Shown one piece after another: positions 55,421 to 64,000 of a DNA stretch of 64,000 nt; position 1 is the stretch's first letter; each line of letters starts with the position of its first letter. The DNA is taken from NCBI GenBank assembly GCA_023417935.1, contig JAEZDY010000014.1, positions 124,001 to 188,000 of the forward strand. The letters are read 5' to 3'. This stretch comes from Bacteroidota bacterium (GTDB lineage: Bacteria > Bacteroidota > Bacteroidia > Bacteroidales > Lentimicrobiaceae). The notes below the pieces were generated by a model. That model did no database searches, was not told where the DNA came from, and saw nothing but the letters and a program-made list of their open reading frames with translations. The translations under genes and the position numbers were made by a program.

Positions 55421-55640
55421 ATAACAATAAGATATTTTTTTTGCTAAGGTCTGAAGTTAATATCAATAAAAAAAGATAATTGCAAAATGATGGTAAATTT
55501 TTTCTTAATGCAATATTTATCTTTCTAAGGTTCAATATTCTATCGTTTCTGATTGTTAGTTTGACAGTAGCGTGCTAAATAATGACTAAGAATTATCAGC
55601 TAACCTAATAACTAAATAATACTAAAAATCAATAACCAAC

Positions 55641-56723
55641 ATGAGATTATTAGACTATATAATAAAAAGATTTAAGGATGCATCGCCTGAAGAGATTGAA
55701 AAAGGTTATCAGGGGTTAACCCTTAATCACAAGAGAAATTCCGATGAATTATCAGCAGAAATAAAGAGGACTAATAACCAGATCGCGCTTGCCCATAAAG
55801 AAAGTGAAGCCTATATCATGGCCTCTGAAATGATACATTCACTTAAAGAAAGGGCAAGAAGTTATGAAAAGCGAAAGCTTTTTCATGAGGCAATTTCAGT
55901 TTATCTTGTAGCTATTGAGCAAGGAATAATGAATTCCCGGTTAAGGCTAAGTGACTATGAGCAATGCATCGATAGGGTTATAGTTCTATACGGCAAAACC
56001 CGTCAGAAAGATAAGCTCAAAGCTTTCCTTATGGAACAAATAAGCAATTATCCGGATTACAGAAGCATTGGTAACTGGAAGAAACGCCTTTTAAAGTTAA
56101 GTAATGAACAACCGGTTATTGAACTAGATCCTAAGGATATCAGAATTTATGAGCCCGGAAATCCAACGCTGGGAAAGCAAATACGTGATTTCAGGAGAAG
56201 TATGCCCGAATTTAATTTCTATTTTGATCTGGCTGATAACTCTGACACGTATAATTATCCAACCATCCTTACCTCTGAACAAACGGTGAAACTCAGGGAA
56301 TATCGCGACATGTATAATAGTGCGATTAACCGAGCCAAAATAGCCGAAAATACAGGCGACTTAAAAACAGCTATTGAGGAGTATGAAAGACTTGTGGCAG
56401 AAGAGTTTGAAGAAACCAAACCGTATGAGCGTCTCATCGTCATTTATTCTCGTCTCAGATGGACAGAGCATGAGAAGCGAATACTGGAGCAGGGCATCTC
56501 ATTTTTCACGAAGCTTCGTGAGCAACAACTACGTTATGTTTATCGCATGGCGAAGAAATATGGTATGTATGACAAAGCGCAGCTGATGGTGGAGCAGGAA
56601 AAAACAATCTATTATTATTCAGGTGCATTCGAGCTTTATAATCCCCAGACAAGCCGTACAAAACGGTGGACTGACAGACTAAAGACACTCAAAAACAGGA
56701 AAGAACCAGTTACTGAAGTCTGA
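55641..56723 (+). CDS. Hypothetical protein, TPR-like helical repeats
   Basis: A 360-residue cytosolic protein. The N-terminal 60 residues are charged and helical (IIKRFKDASPEEIEKGY), and the rest holds TPR-like helix pairs such as ARSYEKRKLFHEAISVYLVAIEQG and KIAENTGDLKTAIEEYERLVAEEF, both with the A-E/Y pattern. There is no signal peptide or membrane segment. Nothing in the neighbourhood tells its partner. It precedes a hairpin that looks like a terminator. Confidence 0.65.
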   Translation: MRLLDYIIKRFKDASPEEIEKGYQGLTLNHKRNSDELSAEIKRTNNQIALAHKESEAYIMASEMIHSLKERARSYEKRKLFHEAISVYLVAIEQGIMNSRLRLSDYEQCIDRVIVLYGKTRQKDKLKAFLMEQISNYPDYRSIGNWKKRLLKLSNEQPVIELDPKDIRIYEPGNPTLGKQIRDFRRSMPEFNFYFDLADNSDTYNYPTILTSEQTVKLREYRDMYNSAINRAKIAENTGDLKTAIEEYERLVAEEFEETKPYERLIVIYSRLRWTEHEKRILEQGISFFTKLREQQLRYVYRMAKKYGMYDKAQLMVEQEKTIYYYSGAFELYNPQTSRTKRWTDRLKTLKNRKEPVTEV

Positions 56724-56768
56724 TTGCTGACGTAACCGATGGTAGATTGCTGCTGTAATTTGTGACCG

Positions 56769-56792
56769 GGAGCTGACAACAATTTCAGCTCC
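56769..56792 (+). terminator. Probable terminator after the TPR-like gene
   Basis: GGAGCTGA and TCAGCTCC form an 8-bp stem around CAACAATT, followed by TGTTGGTTTATC, a moderate T-rich tail. It sits 45 bases after the stop and 30 bases before the osmC start. Confidence 0.5.
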
Positions 56793-56822
56793 TGTTGGTT
56801 TATCTCCCAAAAACATCAAAAT

Positions 56823-57251
56823 ATGAAATTTACAAGAAAAGCCGTTGCCAACTGGAAGGGCGGAAAAAACGGTAAAGGCAATCTTACAACCGATAGTGGT
56901 GTATTAAACGGAACTCCTTACTCGTTCAAAATGCGCTTTGAAAATGAAAGGGGTACCAATCCTGAAGAATTGATTGGTGCCGCTCATGCAGGCTGTTTTA
57001 CTATGAAGCTGAGCATACTGCTCGAGGATGCCGGGTTTACACCCATTAACCTGGAAACAAAGGCCGGCGTGACTTTTGAGAATGGTATGATATCACTTAT
57101 TCATCTCGACCTCACTGCCGAAGTGCCTGAAATTAGTGAAGAGCAGTTTCAGCAACTGGCAAAAGAGGCTAAGGAAACCTGCCCGGTTTCAAAGTCGCTG
57201 AAATCTGAAATTACGCTCTTTGCCGTTCTTGCTGCCAAGCCGGTAATGTAA
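56823..57251 (+). CDS. osmC: OsmC-family organic hydroperoxide reductase
   Basis: A 142-residue thiol peroxidase. The two catalytic cysteines are in AAHAGCFTMKL (Cys58) and KETCPVSKSL (Cys120), the spacing typical of OsmC. It starts with the RKAVANWKGGKNGKGNL beta hairpin of the family. It reduces organic hydroperoxides with lipoamide or a thiol partner. A single-gene unit with a possible terminator upstream. Confidence 0.94.
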   Translation: MKFTRKAVANWKGGKNGKGNLTTDSGVLNGTPYSFKMRFENERGTNPEELIGAAHAGCFTMKLSILLEDAGFTPINLETKAGVTFENGMISLIHLDLTAEVPEISEEQFQQLAKEAKETCPVSKSLKSEITLFAVLAAKPVM

Positions 57252-57270
57252 TTGTAATCAACTGCTATAG

Positions 57271-57330
57271 CAATTCAGGCAGCAACAAGTGCGCGTGATT
57301 AACTTGAGCCAATTCAGGCAGCAACAAGTG
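57271..57330. repeat. 21-bp direct repeat covering a gene 3' end
   Basis: CAATTCAGGCAGCAACAAGTG occurs at 57271-57291 and again at 57310-57330, identical and 39 bases apart. The second copy contains the last codons and TGA of the small minus-strand gene (57314-57619), so the repeat looks like a short tandem copy of that gene's 3' end. Confidence 0.8.
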
Positions 57331-57619
57331 ATTCATTGTTCATCTTGTGCCATTTCATCTCTTTTACGGTTCTGAAAACAATATCTGCAAACCTGTGACA
57401 GAACTCCTGAAAGCTCCGCAATGAATCGCAGAACTTTTCAAAAACATAGAGAAAACGCTCCAGCAGTTCAATGCAGAATGTATCGTATGTGTACCTGAAT
57501 GGTACGGAGTGCTCCTCCAGTTCACTGTTCAGGTGCCATACAAATTCTTTTGTAAATTCGTAATCGTCAACAAAACTGTTTATCAGAAAGTCAGAGACCA
57601 GACGTTTATATTGTTCCAT
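57314..57619 (-). CDS. Small hypothetical helical protein (101 aa)
   Basis: A 101-residue protein rich in Phe, Glu and Arg, predicted mostly helical, with no signal peptide or membrane segment. It resembles small helical Bacteroidota proteins of unknown function; I cannot assign a family. Its stop codon lies inside the second copy of a 21-bp direct repeat. The gene stands alone on the minus strand between osmC and the ABC exporter. Confidence 0.6.
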   Translation of the reverse strand: MEQYKRLVSDFLINSFVDDYEFTKEFVWHLNSELEEHSVPFRYTYDTFCIELLERFLYVFEKFCDSLRSFQEFCHRFADIVFRTVKEMKWHKMNNESLVAA

Positions 57620-57732
57620 TGTTGTGGTTTAGTTGTTAGGTATTCAGACTGCTAAATAACTAGAAATTAGTATATAAACTACAAATTCCATGCAATTTTC
57701 CTGATTTTTTTTTAAGGTCCTGACTTTATTGT

Positions 57733-57947
57733 AAGAATTCATTAAACCTGGAGAAAAAGAATTCATTAAACCTGGAAAAGAAGAACGGAATAAGAATTCA
57801 TTATCCTGGAAATGAGAATTCATAAACCTTGGGAATAAGAATTAATAAACCTGGAAAATAAGAATTCATAAACCTGGAAATAAGAATTCATAAACCTGGG
57901 GAATAAGAATTCATAAACCTTGAAAATAAGAATTTATTAACCTGGAA
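57733..57947. repeat. Nine-copy ~23-bp tandem array ending at the ABC exporter start codon
   Basis: Units beginning near 57733, 57757, 57792, 57814, 57837, 57860, 57882, 57905 and 57928 follow a consensus AAGAATTCATAAACCTGGAA plus 2-4 A/T bases. The period is mostly 22-24, with one 35-base spacing. The last unit ends GGAA directly before the ATG of the ABC gene, so its leader and start context are repeat-derived. Unit 3 ends with its own ATG at 57812, opening an 8-codon frame (MRIHKPWE) closed at 57838. The array is too irregular and has no spacers or cas genes for CRISPR. It could set translation or transcript stability. Confidence 0.85.
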
Positions 57948-59789
57948 ATGGCAACTGAACAACCCCAAAAGCAAAAGATCACAATGACTGGCCTGAGAAG
58001 GCTTTTTCGATTGTATGCTTACATAAAACCATACAAATGGGAGTATTCTTTGGGACTTGCATTTTTGTTGCTTTCCAGTAGTGCCAGCCTTGTTTTTCCT
58101 AAACTGCTTGGCGAACTGGTTGATTTTGGGACCAAGGGTACACTTTCAACAGAAATTAATCGTATTGCACTTATCCTCATTGTGGTGTTACTTGTCCAGT
58201 CTACTGCCTCATATTTTCGTATTTTCCTATTTGTGAGGGTTGCTGAAAAAACATTGGCCGATCTCCGCCAAAGTACTTACAATCATATGGTGAAGTTACC
58301 TATGAAGTTCTTCCAGCAGCGCAGAGTAGGGGAGTTAAATAGCCGCATCTCGGCCGACATCACGCTGCTGCAGGATGCACTAACAACTACACTGGCAGAG
58401 TTTATCCGTCAAATAGTGATCATCGTTGGTGGAGTCAGTCTGATGATGATCACCTCATACAAGCTAACTCTGTTCATGCTGATGATCTTGCCCGCTATAA
58501 TGATTCTTACCGGAATCTTCGGACGATATATTCGTAAGTTAAGTAAGCAGGCACAGGCACAGGTTGCCGATTCAAACACCATTGTAGAAGAAACTCTTCA
58601 GGGTATTCAGTCGGTAAAAACCTTTACCAATGAATTCTTTGAAATGTCGCGCTATCGTGCCCGTACACTTGATATTGCTGAAACAGGTATTAAAAACGGC
58701 CGCCTTCGTGGTGCCTTCTCTTCTTTTGTCATACTTGGTATTTTTGGCACCATGGTAGCCGTTATCTGGAAAGGTTCACTGCTTATCTCTACCGGCGAAA
58801 TAGCGACAGGCGAACTCTTCTCCTTTGTTATTTATACAGTCTTTATCGGCGGAACCATTGGAGGCATGGCTGATGTGTTTGCCCGTGTGCAGAAATTTAT
58901 CGGTGCAACTGAAGACCTTCTTGAGATCTTCAATGAAACACCTGAGCCGGTTGAAGATCTTTATAATCTTTATAAAAACCCGCCTCAATCTATCCGGAGC
59001 AAGAATACTACAGAAGAGCACAGCGGACAGAATAAAAGCAACCACACACTGCGTGGAGGTATACGCTTTGAAAGTCTTTCATTCAGCTACCCTGGTCGAC
59101 CTGAAACACAGGTACTCACTGATATTAATGCTGAAATAAGTCAGGATAACCTTGTAGCACTTGTTGGACCAAGCGGGGCAGGCAAATCAACCATGACCGC
59201 ATTGCTGCTCAGGCTGTATGACCCCACCTCAGGTAATATACTTTTTGATGGAGTAAACAGCCGTTCAATCCCCCTGTCAGTGCTACGATCACAAATGGCC
59301 ATAGTCCCGCAGGATATATTCCTTTTTGGCGGAACTATACGCGAAAATATTGCTTACGGCAGGTCAGGTGCAACCGAAGAAATGATTGAAGATGCGGCCC
59401 GCAAGGCCAATGCACTTGAATTCATCAACCGCTTTTCCGATGGCTTTAATACACTGGTAGGCGAACGTGGTATGCAACTCTCAGGTGGTCAGCGTCAGCG
59501 AATCGCCATAGCGCGTGCTGTGCTTAAAGACCCTAAGATACTGATACTTGACGAAGCAACCTCATCGCTTGACTCTGAAAATGAACGCCTTGTGCAGGAT
59601 GCCCTCGAGCAACTCATGAAAGGCCGTACATCCATTGTTATTGCCCACCGTCTGGCAACCATCCGCCGCGCCGACCTTATAATTGTAATGAATAATGGTC
59701 GCATTGTTGAAACAGGCACTCACGATCAGCTACTGCAGTCGGAAAATGGCTTGTACAAGAGCTTAAGTGAAATGCAGTTCAACCTCTGA
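57948..59789 (+). CDS. ABC exporter, fused permease and ATPase (MsbA-like)
   Basis: A 613-residue half-transporter. Six membrane spans lie in residues about 25-320, followed by the ATPase: Walker A in ALVGPSGAGKSTMTALL (Gly407 start), Q-loop AIVPQDIFLFGGTIREN, signature QLSGGQRQRIAIARA and Walker B LILDEATSSLDSEN. It works as a dimer to move a lipid or small molecule out of the cytoplasm. Its leader consists of the nine-copy repeat. The closest named family is MsbA, but lipid A flipping is not proven. Confidence 0.92.
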   Translation: MATEQPQKQKITMTGLRRLFRLYAYIKPYKWEYSLGLAFLLLSSSASLVFPKLLGELVDFGTKGTLSTEINRIALILIVVLLVQSTASYFRIFLFVRVAEKTLADLRQSTYNHMVKLPMKFFQQRRVGELNSRISADITLLQDALTTTLAEFIRQIVIIVGGVSLMMITSYKLTLFMLMILPAIMILTGIFGRYIRKLSKQAQAQVADSNTIVEETLQGIQSVKTFTNEFFEMSRYRARTLDIAETGIKNGRLRGAFSSFVILGIFGTMVAVIWKGSLLISTGEIATGELFSFVIYTVFIGGTIGGMADVFARVQKFIGATEDLLEIFNETPEPVEDLYNLYKNPPQSIRSKNTTEEHSGQNKSNHTLRGGIRFESLSFSYPGRPETQVLTDINAEISQDNLVALVGPSGAGKSTMTALLLRLYDPTSGNILFDGVNSRSIPLSVLRSQMAIVPQDIFLFGGTIRENIAYGRSGATEEMIEDAARKANALEFINRFSDGFNTLVGERGMQLSGGQRQRIAIARAVLKDPKILILDEATSSLDSENERLVQDALEQLMKGRTSIVIAHRLATIRRADLIIVMNNGRIVETGTHDQLLQSENGLYKSLSEMQFNL

Positions 59790-59844
59790 TTTATCGGAAC
59801 TTCAGCACCAGTTTAACTTCGCATTTTGAACAATCATATTCACT

Positions 59845-60837
59845 TTGCGTTTGATTGAAGTGAGCTATTCAAAGAAACTTGCCCTTGCATTTTTGTTTGT
59901 TGCAGTCTTCCTGATCGTTAAAGAAACACTGAGTGTATTGCTGATGATCCTGGCAGGCTCTATAATAGCACTTTATTTTCATGGACTTGCTGATGCTATT
60001 CGTAAGAGAACACGTTTGCCAAAATCCTGGAGTATGGTGTTCTCACTTGTCATCACCTTCATAATAATCTTCGCAATCGTCTGGATGGTTGGCTCAAAAC
60101 TGCGGAGCCAGATAACCGATCTTACTGGTCAGTTGCCCGGTATAATTGCCGAAGTTAAAGAATTCCTGAATCAATCGGCATTGGGTAGAAACCTGGTTGA
60201 CGAAATATCATCTGAAAAACTTAACAAGGCCGTACAAAGATTTTTCAATACTACATTCGGCAAGATAGGTGATATTTATGTTATTCTTTTCCTCACCATC
60301 TTCTTTACTACCAACCCTATGCTTTATGTTAACGGCATTGTTGCAATGGTGCAACCTTCATATAAGGACGAGGCTCACTATGTGTTGGAAAGGCTGGGAA
60401 TTAGCTTAAGGCGATGGTTCAAGGCCAGGCTTATTGCCATGGGCGCAGTGGCGGTAATGACTTTCATCGGCTTGTCGATCATGCGGGTACCTATGGCTGT
60501 AGCATTGTCAGTTATAGCCGGAGTACTAACCTTTATTCCCAATTTTGGGCCTGCGCTGGCTATCATTCCTGCGATTCTTATCGGGTTCACCATAAGTGGC
60601 AAAACAGCAATTATGGTTGCCATCCTTTACCTGGTTGTGCAGTTCATCGAAAGCGTATATATTACCCCAAAACTGCAGTTTGATATGGTGAGCCTTCCCC
60701 CTGCATTTATCATCATTGGTCAGCTCGTAATGGGTGCCGTTGCCGGATACCTTGGTGTAATACTTGCTATGCCGGTTGTGCTTATTATTCTTGTGCTTGT
60801 TAATAATCTTTATATAAAGAAACAAAACCAGTTGTAA
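59845..60837 (+). CDS. AI-2E family (YdgG/TqsA-like) membrane permease
   Basis: A 330-residue polytopic protein with about eight hydrophobic spans and the family-typical late region VALSVIAGVLTFIPNFGPALAIIPAILIGF, followed by QFIESVYITPKLQF and the C-terminal AGYLGVILAMPVVLIILVLVNN. Members may move autoinducer-2 or ions; the substrate here is unknown. No ATG lies near the start: the frame opens with TTG at 59845, with TTG 59851 or GTG 59860 as options. It lies 55 bases after the ABC exporter on the same strand. Confidence 0.88.
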   Translation: MRLIEVSYSKKLALAFLFVAVFLIVKETLSVLLMILAGSIIALYFHGLADAIRKRTRLPKSWSMVFSLVITFIIIFAIVWMVGSKLRSQITDLTGQLPGIIAEVKEFLNQSALGRNLVDEISSEKLNKAVQRFFNTTFGKIGDIYVILFLTIFFTTNPMLYVNGIVAMVQPSYKDEAHYVLERLGISLRRWFKARLIAMGAVAVMTFIGLSIMRVPMAVALSVIAGVLTFIPNFGPALAIIPAILIGFTISGKTAIMVAILYLVVQFIESVYITPKLQFDMVSLPPAFIIIGQLVMGAVAGYLGVILAMPVVLIILVLVNNLYIKKQNQL

Positions 60838-60964
60838 TTTTCGGTTTGTCCAGAATCAATCTTACTAATAATCCTATCCTTTTTAATGTAGTCCTAACAA
60901 GGTCAATGACAAACATATCACGATGTAAACTGTTGATTTCTATTGTACTAATCGTCACTTTAAC

Positions 60965-61939
60965 ATGAAAATAACTCACAAACTTTATCTTTTGCTGGCG
61001 TCTTTTATTTTAAGCGCTACAGCTATGCCTCTGTCCGCTCAGGATATGCCGCAAACTGACAAGTCAAAACAGGAGAAATCCGATATTGACAAATCTAAAA
61101 AGGACTGGTCAACTGACAAGTCTAAACAGGACAATGACTGGTCAACTGACAAGTCAAAACAAGACAAAACCAAACAAGATTGGTCAAAAAATGACAAATC
61201 AATATCAAGTAAGCACATGCTGCCGGTTTCAACCAGCAGTGAGGAAGCAAAAAAAGCATTCATCATGGCAATGGACAGGATATGGAATGCAGACTATAGG
61301 AGCTTTGAGAAGAATATTGATGAAGCCCTGAAAGCCGATCCCAATTTCTTTATGGCTCATGCAAACCGGGCACTTGTTTTGAGTGCTGAAAAAGACAATA
61401 AAGATGTTAGTAATCACATCGATAAAGCACTTGCAATACCACAGGACGGTTTTACTCCGGCTGAGAACATTATTCGAAGGATGCTCATTGCTATAAAAGA
61501 TGATAAGCGGTCAGATATAAAATCATTAAATGATGAACTTATAAATGCTTATCCTGATAACATGATGAGTTACGGTCTTGCGTACAACATTTCCAGGTTT
61601 AATCTCGATGATCAGGATAGAGCTAGTCAGTATAATAGAAAAATGCTTGCTATTGACCCTAATTTTGGCCCAGCATGGAATCAGATGGGCTATTATTACA
61701 TGGATCGTAATAAAATGGACAGTGCTTATATAGCATTTAAAAATTACGCTGATAACGCACCAAATGAACCCAACGCACATGATAGCATGGGCGATTATTA
61801 CATGAAAGCAGGTGATTTTGATCATGCATCACAGCATTTCGACAAGGCTGTTGCACTCGGAATGGAGGTTTCAAAGGAAAAGGCTGAAAAAGCAAAGAGC
61901 CTTGCCAAAGGTGAAGAAACTATTCCTGATGAAGATTAA
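60965..61939 (+). CDS. Secreted TPR protein with a Lys/Asp-rich repeat spacer
   Basis: A 324-residue protein with signal peptide (LYLLLASFILSATAMPLSA), then a low-complexity linker (about residues 30-80) made of DKSKQD/WSTDKSK copies, and TPR-like helix pairs including FFMAHANRALVLS, FGPAWNQMGYYYMDRNKMDSA and PNAHDSMGDYYMKAGDFDHAS. It probably acts in the periplasm or outside as a protein-binding scaffold. The repeats at the DNA level suggest replication slippage. Confidence 0.8.
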   Translation: MKITHKLYLLLASFILSATAMPLSAQDMPQTDKSKQEKSDIDKSKKDWSTDKSKQDNDWSTDKSKQDKTKQDWSKNDKSISSKHMLPVSTSSEEAKKAFIMAMDRIWNADYRSFEKNIDEALKADPNFFMAHANRALVLSAEKDNKDVSNHIDKALAIPQDGFTPAENIIRRMLIAIKDDKRSDIKSLNDELINAYPDNMMSYGLAYNISRFNLDDQDRASQYNRKMLAIDPNFGPAWNQMGYYYMDRNKMDSAYIAFKNYADNAPNEPNAHDSMGDYYMKAGDFDHASQHFDKAVALGMEVSKEKAEKAKSLAKGEETIPDED

Positions 61940-61966
61940 CAAAATTCACCAATAACCACACTTCTG

Positions 61967-62006
61967 AATGAGGCTGCAGACATTATTTGTTTACAGCCTC
62001 ATTTTT
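61967..62006 (+). terminator. Intrinsic terminator after the secreted TPR gene
   Basis: AATGAGGCTG and CAGCCTCATT form a 10-bp stem with a 17-base loop, followed by TTT. It lies 27 bases after the stop. Confidence 0.8.
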
Positions 62007-62132
62007 ATGTTTAAATAATGATAATCTTGGCTATATCTTGTGGCTAAACTTTTGGAAATTATATATTTAACATCATAAACCTTTCAAATTGTATTACGTT
62101 GAGTATACATAACCAACCCGTAATACTACAAC

Positions 62133-63038
62133 ATGCTGACCACAACTACACGCGCAATCGTAATCCTTACCTGCGCCACAATCATTACTGTATCATGTAA
62201 GAAAGAGAAAAACGATAACCACAATCATCAGGAGAATACCAATGGCGTGGTCCTGAAATCACAAACTATAAATTGGCATATCGGAGGTGACCACACCGGC
62301 AGTGACCACGATTCAGGTGCTTTTTTAGATACTGAGGAACGATCTTTTGAGTACGATTTACAAGGCAGGCTGATAGCCGAAAACTCTATGCAATTCGTTT
62401 ACGATACTGATGGCATGCTGGTGAAAACAATCAAGGGACCTGATACCATTCATTATAATTACAACAACGGGAATCTTGCCTCCGTATATACTAGCACCGG
62501 ATATTACGATGGTGGTAGTTTCTCTGATACAACCTATTTCATCTATGCCGGCAATCAGCTCACCGGCAGTATCTCCACTCATGAGAAAACAACAAGTCAG
62601 TATCTGTTTGAGAATAACCGCATGGTCTCAAAATGTATCAGTAGAGCAGAATCCGGCGCGATTAGAAACGATACGCTCTTATACACCTGGGAGAACGACA
62701 ATGTTGTAAGTATTCGTACAAAGTCAGCTTCACCCCTGAATGCTTATTTTTACCAACGTGATTTCCTTTATGATGACCATCCCGGTTATACCCGCGCTAT
62801 CTCATATCCTGCAGAGTATCTGCTGGTTCGTGAAATCACCCAATTTTACGGCAAATACCCTTTCATTTACTACGAATCAATCCCCTGGAGATATAACAAC
62901 GCAAACAATCCGGTTGAGTTCAAGGAATTAAATGATGATAAAACCCGCATTACAGCTTTTGAAATTCATTACAATTCAAATGGTTTTCCAGAAATGATTC
63001 ATACCAAGGACTTTGAAATGATTCTTACATACCAATGA
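62133..63038 (+). CDS. Lipoprotein with YD-repeat-like/DUF4595-like beta strands
   Basis: A 301-residue lipoprotein: signal peptide ending with a lipobox VSC (Cys22), a His/Asp-rich linker (HNHQEN), then repeated Tyr-Asp strands such as RSFEYDLQGRLIAEN, QFVYDTDGMLVKTI and HYNYNNGNLASVY that resemble YD-repeat-like proteins of Bacteroidota. The function is unknown. It stands alone, 4 bases from the convergent cargo gene's stop. Confidence 0.72.
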   Translation: MLTTTTRAIVILTCATIITVSCKKEKNDNHNHQENTNGVVLKSQTINWHIGGDHTGSDHDSGAFLDTEERSFEYDLQGRLIAENSMQFVYDTDGMLVKTIKGPDTIHYNYNNGNLASVYTSTGYYDGGSFSDTTYFIYAGNQLTGSISTHEKTTSQYLFENNRMVSKCISRAESGAIRNDTLLYTWENDNVVSIRTKSASPLNAYFYQRDFLYDDHPGYTRAISYPAEYLLVREITQFYGKYPFIYYESIPWRYNNANNPVEFKELNDDKTRITAFEIHYNSNGFPEMIHTKDFEMILTYQ

Positions 63039-63042
63039 TTCA

Positions 63043-64000
63043 TTAGTCGTTCTTCACAGCCTTTAGTGTTTTCATCTCTGTTCCTGAATCAAGCCTGATA
63101 ATGTAAGTACCATTAGGCTGGGTAGTCATGTCAAGTGTTGCTGCTGATTGCTCAGTATATTTCAGGTTCTTCACTAGCCTGCCCTGTATGTCAAATACCT
63201 CTAAACGCATGGTTGGGTATACTTTACCAAATGAAACTGCAAAGCGTCCATCAACAGAAGGATTCGGGAAAACCATCATTTCTTTCTTAAGCTCAGCTCC
63301 ACGCATCCATTCATCGGGCAAAGTGCTTGTAACCATTCCCCCATCATACTCACATATACCGGCATCGGGTGATCCCATCAAAGGAACATCGGTACCAAAG
63401 AAATCCCTGACGAGTCCAACCTCCGAACCAAGGTTAACAGCAGGGGATTGCCCCTGAAGATGGAAATTTTGATTTGCAGGGTCAACAAATTGAGGGTTGC
63501 CTACTGTTGAGTTTGCATCATTTCCAGTGCTGTTTCGCCAAGCACTCAGCGTGGCAAAGTCATTTATAAAACCTTGCTGCTCAGTGTTGAACAGGTTATT
63601 GTCCGACTGCATGGTGCCACCATTCTTAATAGCCTTGGCGGTGCCTGAGTTGATATTAAAGATGTTGTTTTTAAGGTTAGCAGTTGAGCCATTGGTAGTT
63701 GAAACCCCATTATTAGTATTGTTGTAAAACACATTATTTCGTGCACTTAGCGTATATCCCGGCATAAGGTGTACCGCAGTTTTGTTTGCTGCAAACACAT
63801 TGTAGTATGCATCAAGGTGTTGTGCATAGGAGTATATGCCGTAATTGCTGTTCTTAATTGTGTTATAACGTACCGTAACTGTTTGAGTAGTTGGCGAAAG
63901 GTAAATGGCGCTTGTTTGATTCACAGCATTACCAATCATCACATTGTTTTCAATAATACCGGTATAATTGTTACCCCATGCTATGAAGCAGAATTTATTG
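63043..64000 (-). CDS. T9SS-secreted protein with parallel beta-helix repeats (5' part cut off)
   Basis: The frame is open to the window end, so the N-terminus is missing. The visible part has right-handed beta-helix repeats with the N-N/N-x-F pattern (NTIKNSNYGIYSYAQ, NNVFYNNTNNGVSTT, KNNIFNINSGTA, DNNLFNTEQQGF), then a C-terminal T9SS type A sorting domain, starting at PNPSVDGRFAVSFG and ending with LKAVKND. It should be exported by the T9SS and anchored at the surface or released by a PorU sortase. It may bind or cleave polysaccharide, as many beta-helix proteins do. Confidence 0.88.
   Translation of the reverse strand, partial: NKFCFIAWGNNYTGIIENNVMIGNAVNQTSAIYLSPTTQTVTVRYNTIKNSNYGIYSYAQHLDAYYNVFAANKTAVHLMPGYTLSARNNVFYNNTNNGVSTTNGSTANLKNNIFNINSGTAKAIKNGGTMQSDNNLFNTEQQGFINDFATLSAWRNSTGNDANSTVGNPQFVDPANQNFHLQGQSPAVNLGSEVGLVRDFFGTDVPLMGSPDAGICEYDGGMVTSTLPDEWMRGAELKKEMMVFPNPSVDGRFAVSFGKVYPTMRLEVFDIQGRLVKNLKYTEQSAATLDMTTQPNGTYIIRLDSGTEMKTLKAVKND

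Noticed and set aside
57733..57947. Tandem array as a CRISPR
   Set aside because: Units are contiguous with no unique spacers, period is about 23 bases, and no cas gene is nearby.
1..64000. tRNA, rRNA, prophage, IS element or CRISPR array
   Set aside because: No matching sequence, inverted terminal repeat or transposase was seen.

Overview
The window comes from the chromosome of a Bacteroidota bacterium, most likely an environmental, anaerobic or facultative member of the Bacteroidales/Marinilabiliales side of the phylum. Support comes from the AT-rich sequence, the near absence of Shine-Dalgarno sites, the type IX secretion (T9SS) genes (PorU, PorP/SprF, GldJ), a cargo protein with a T9SS type A sorting tail, a DUF6266-like protein, and a tungsten-type aldehyde oxidoreductase. 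No rRNA, tRNA, insertion sequence, prophage or CRISPR array was seen.

Region 1 (1-17137) is a surface-polysaccharide locus. A minus-strand run encodes a CapK-like adenylate-forming enzyme (cut by the window start), four glycosyltransferases, an asparagine-synthase-like enzyme, a NodB-type deacetylase and a Wzy-like polymerase. A plus-strand insert holds a small unknown protein, an MBOAT O-acyltransferase and its SGNH-like partner. A second minus-strand run has a FemAB/GNAT-like enzyme, a DegT aminotransferase and two tandem flippases.

Region 2 (17134-25491) is an aldehyde-oxidation and tungsten module: an ALDH7-type dehydrogenase, a tungstate-binding lipoprotein (WtpA), an SDR, PruA (ALDH4), a tungsten aldehyde:ferredoxin oxidoreductase, and a divergent ThiF-like/ThiS-like pair. 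The ALDH7 gene overlaps the first flippase gene by 4 nt, so this run and the polysaccharide run are probably co-transcribed.

Region 3 (25478-35183) carries an ExbB-ExbD-TonB-FolC operon, a 39-residue membrane protein, two unknowns, an ECF sigma/anti-sigma/Spy-like envelope-stress operon, and anmK and murF.

Region 4 (35151-45319) is a T9SS locus: porP/sprF and gldJ on one strand, and two tandem full-length PorU-type sortases on the other, both keeping the His/Cys dyad.

Region 5 (45336-64000) is mixed: a PlsC acyltransferase, oligoendopeptidase F, an acetyltransferase plus aminotransferase pair for an amino sugar, an acyl-CoA ligase, tandem outer-membrane-protein paralogues, OsmC, an ABC exporter, an AI-2E family permease, a TPR protein, a lipoprotein and a partial T9SS cargo. 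It holds three unusual non-coding repeats: a triple ~50-bp repeat between convergent genes, a 21-bp direct repeat over a stop codon, and a nine-copy ~23-bp tandem array that ends exactly at the start codon of the ABC exporter.

Nothing here is clearly a wholly new system. The best candidates for new biology are the tungsten AOR module with its own sulfur-carrier pair, the paired PorU sortases, and the start-codon-abutting repeat array.
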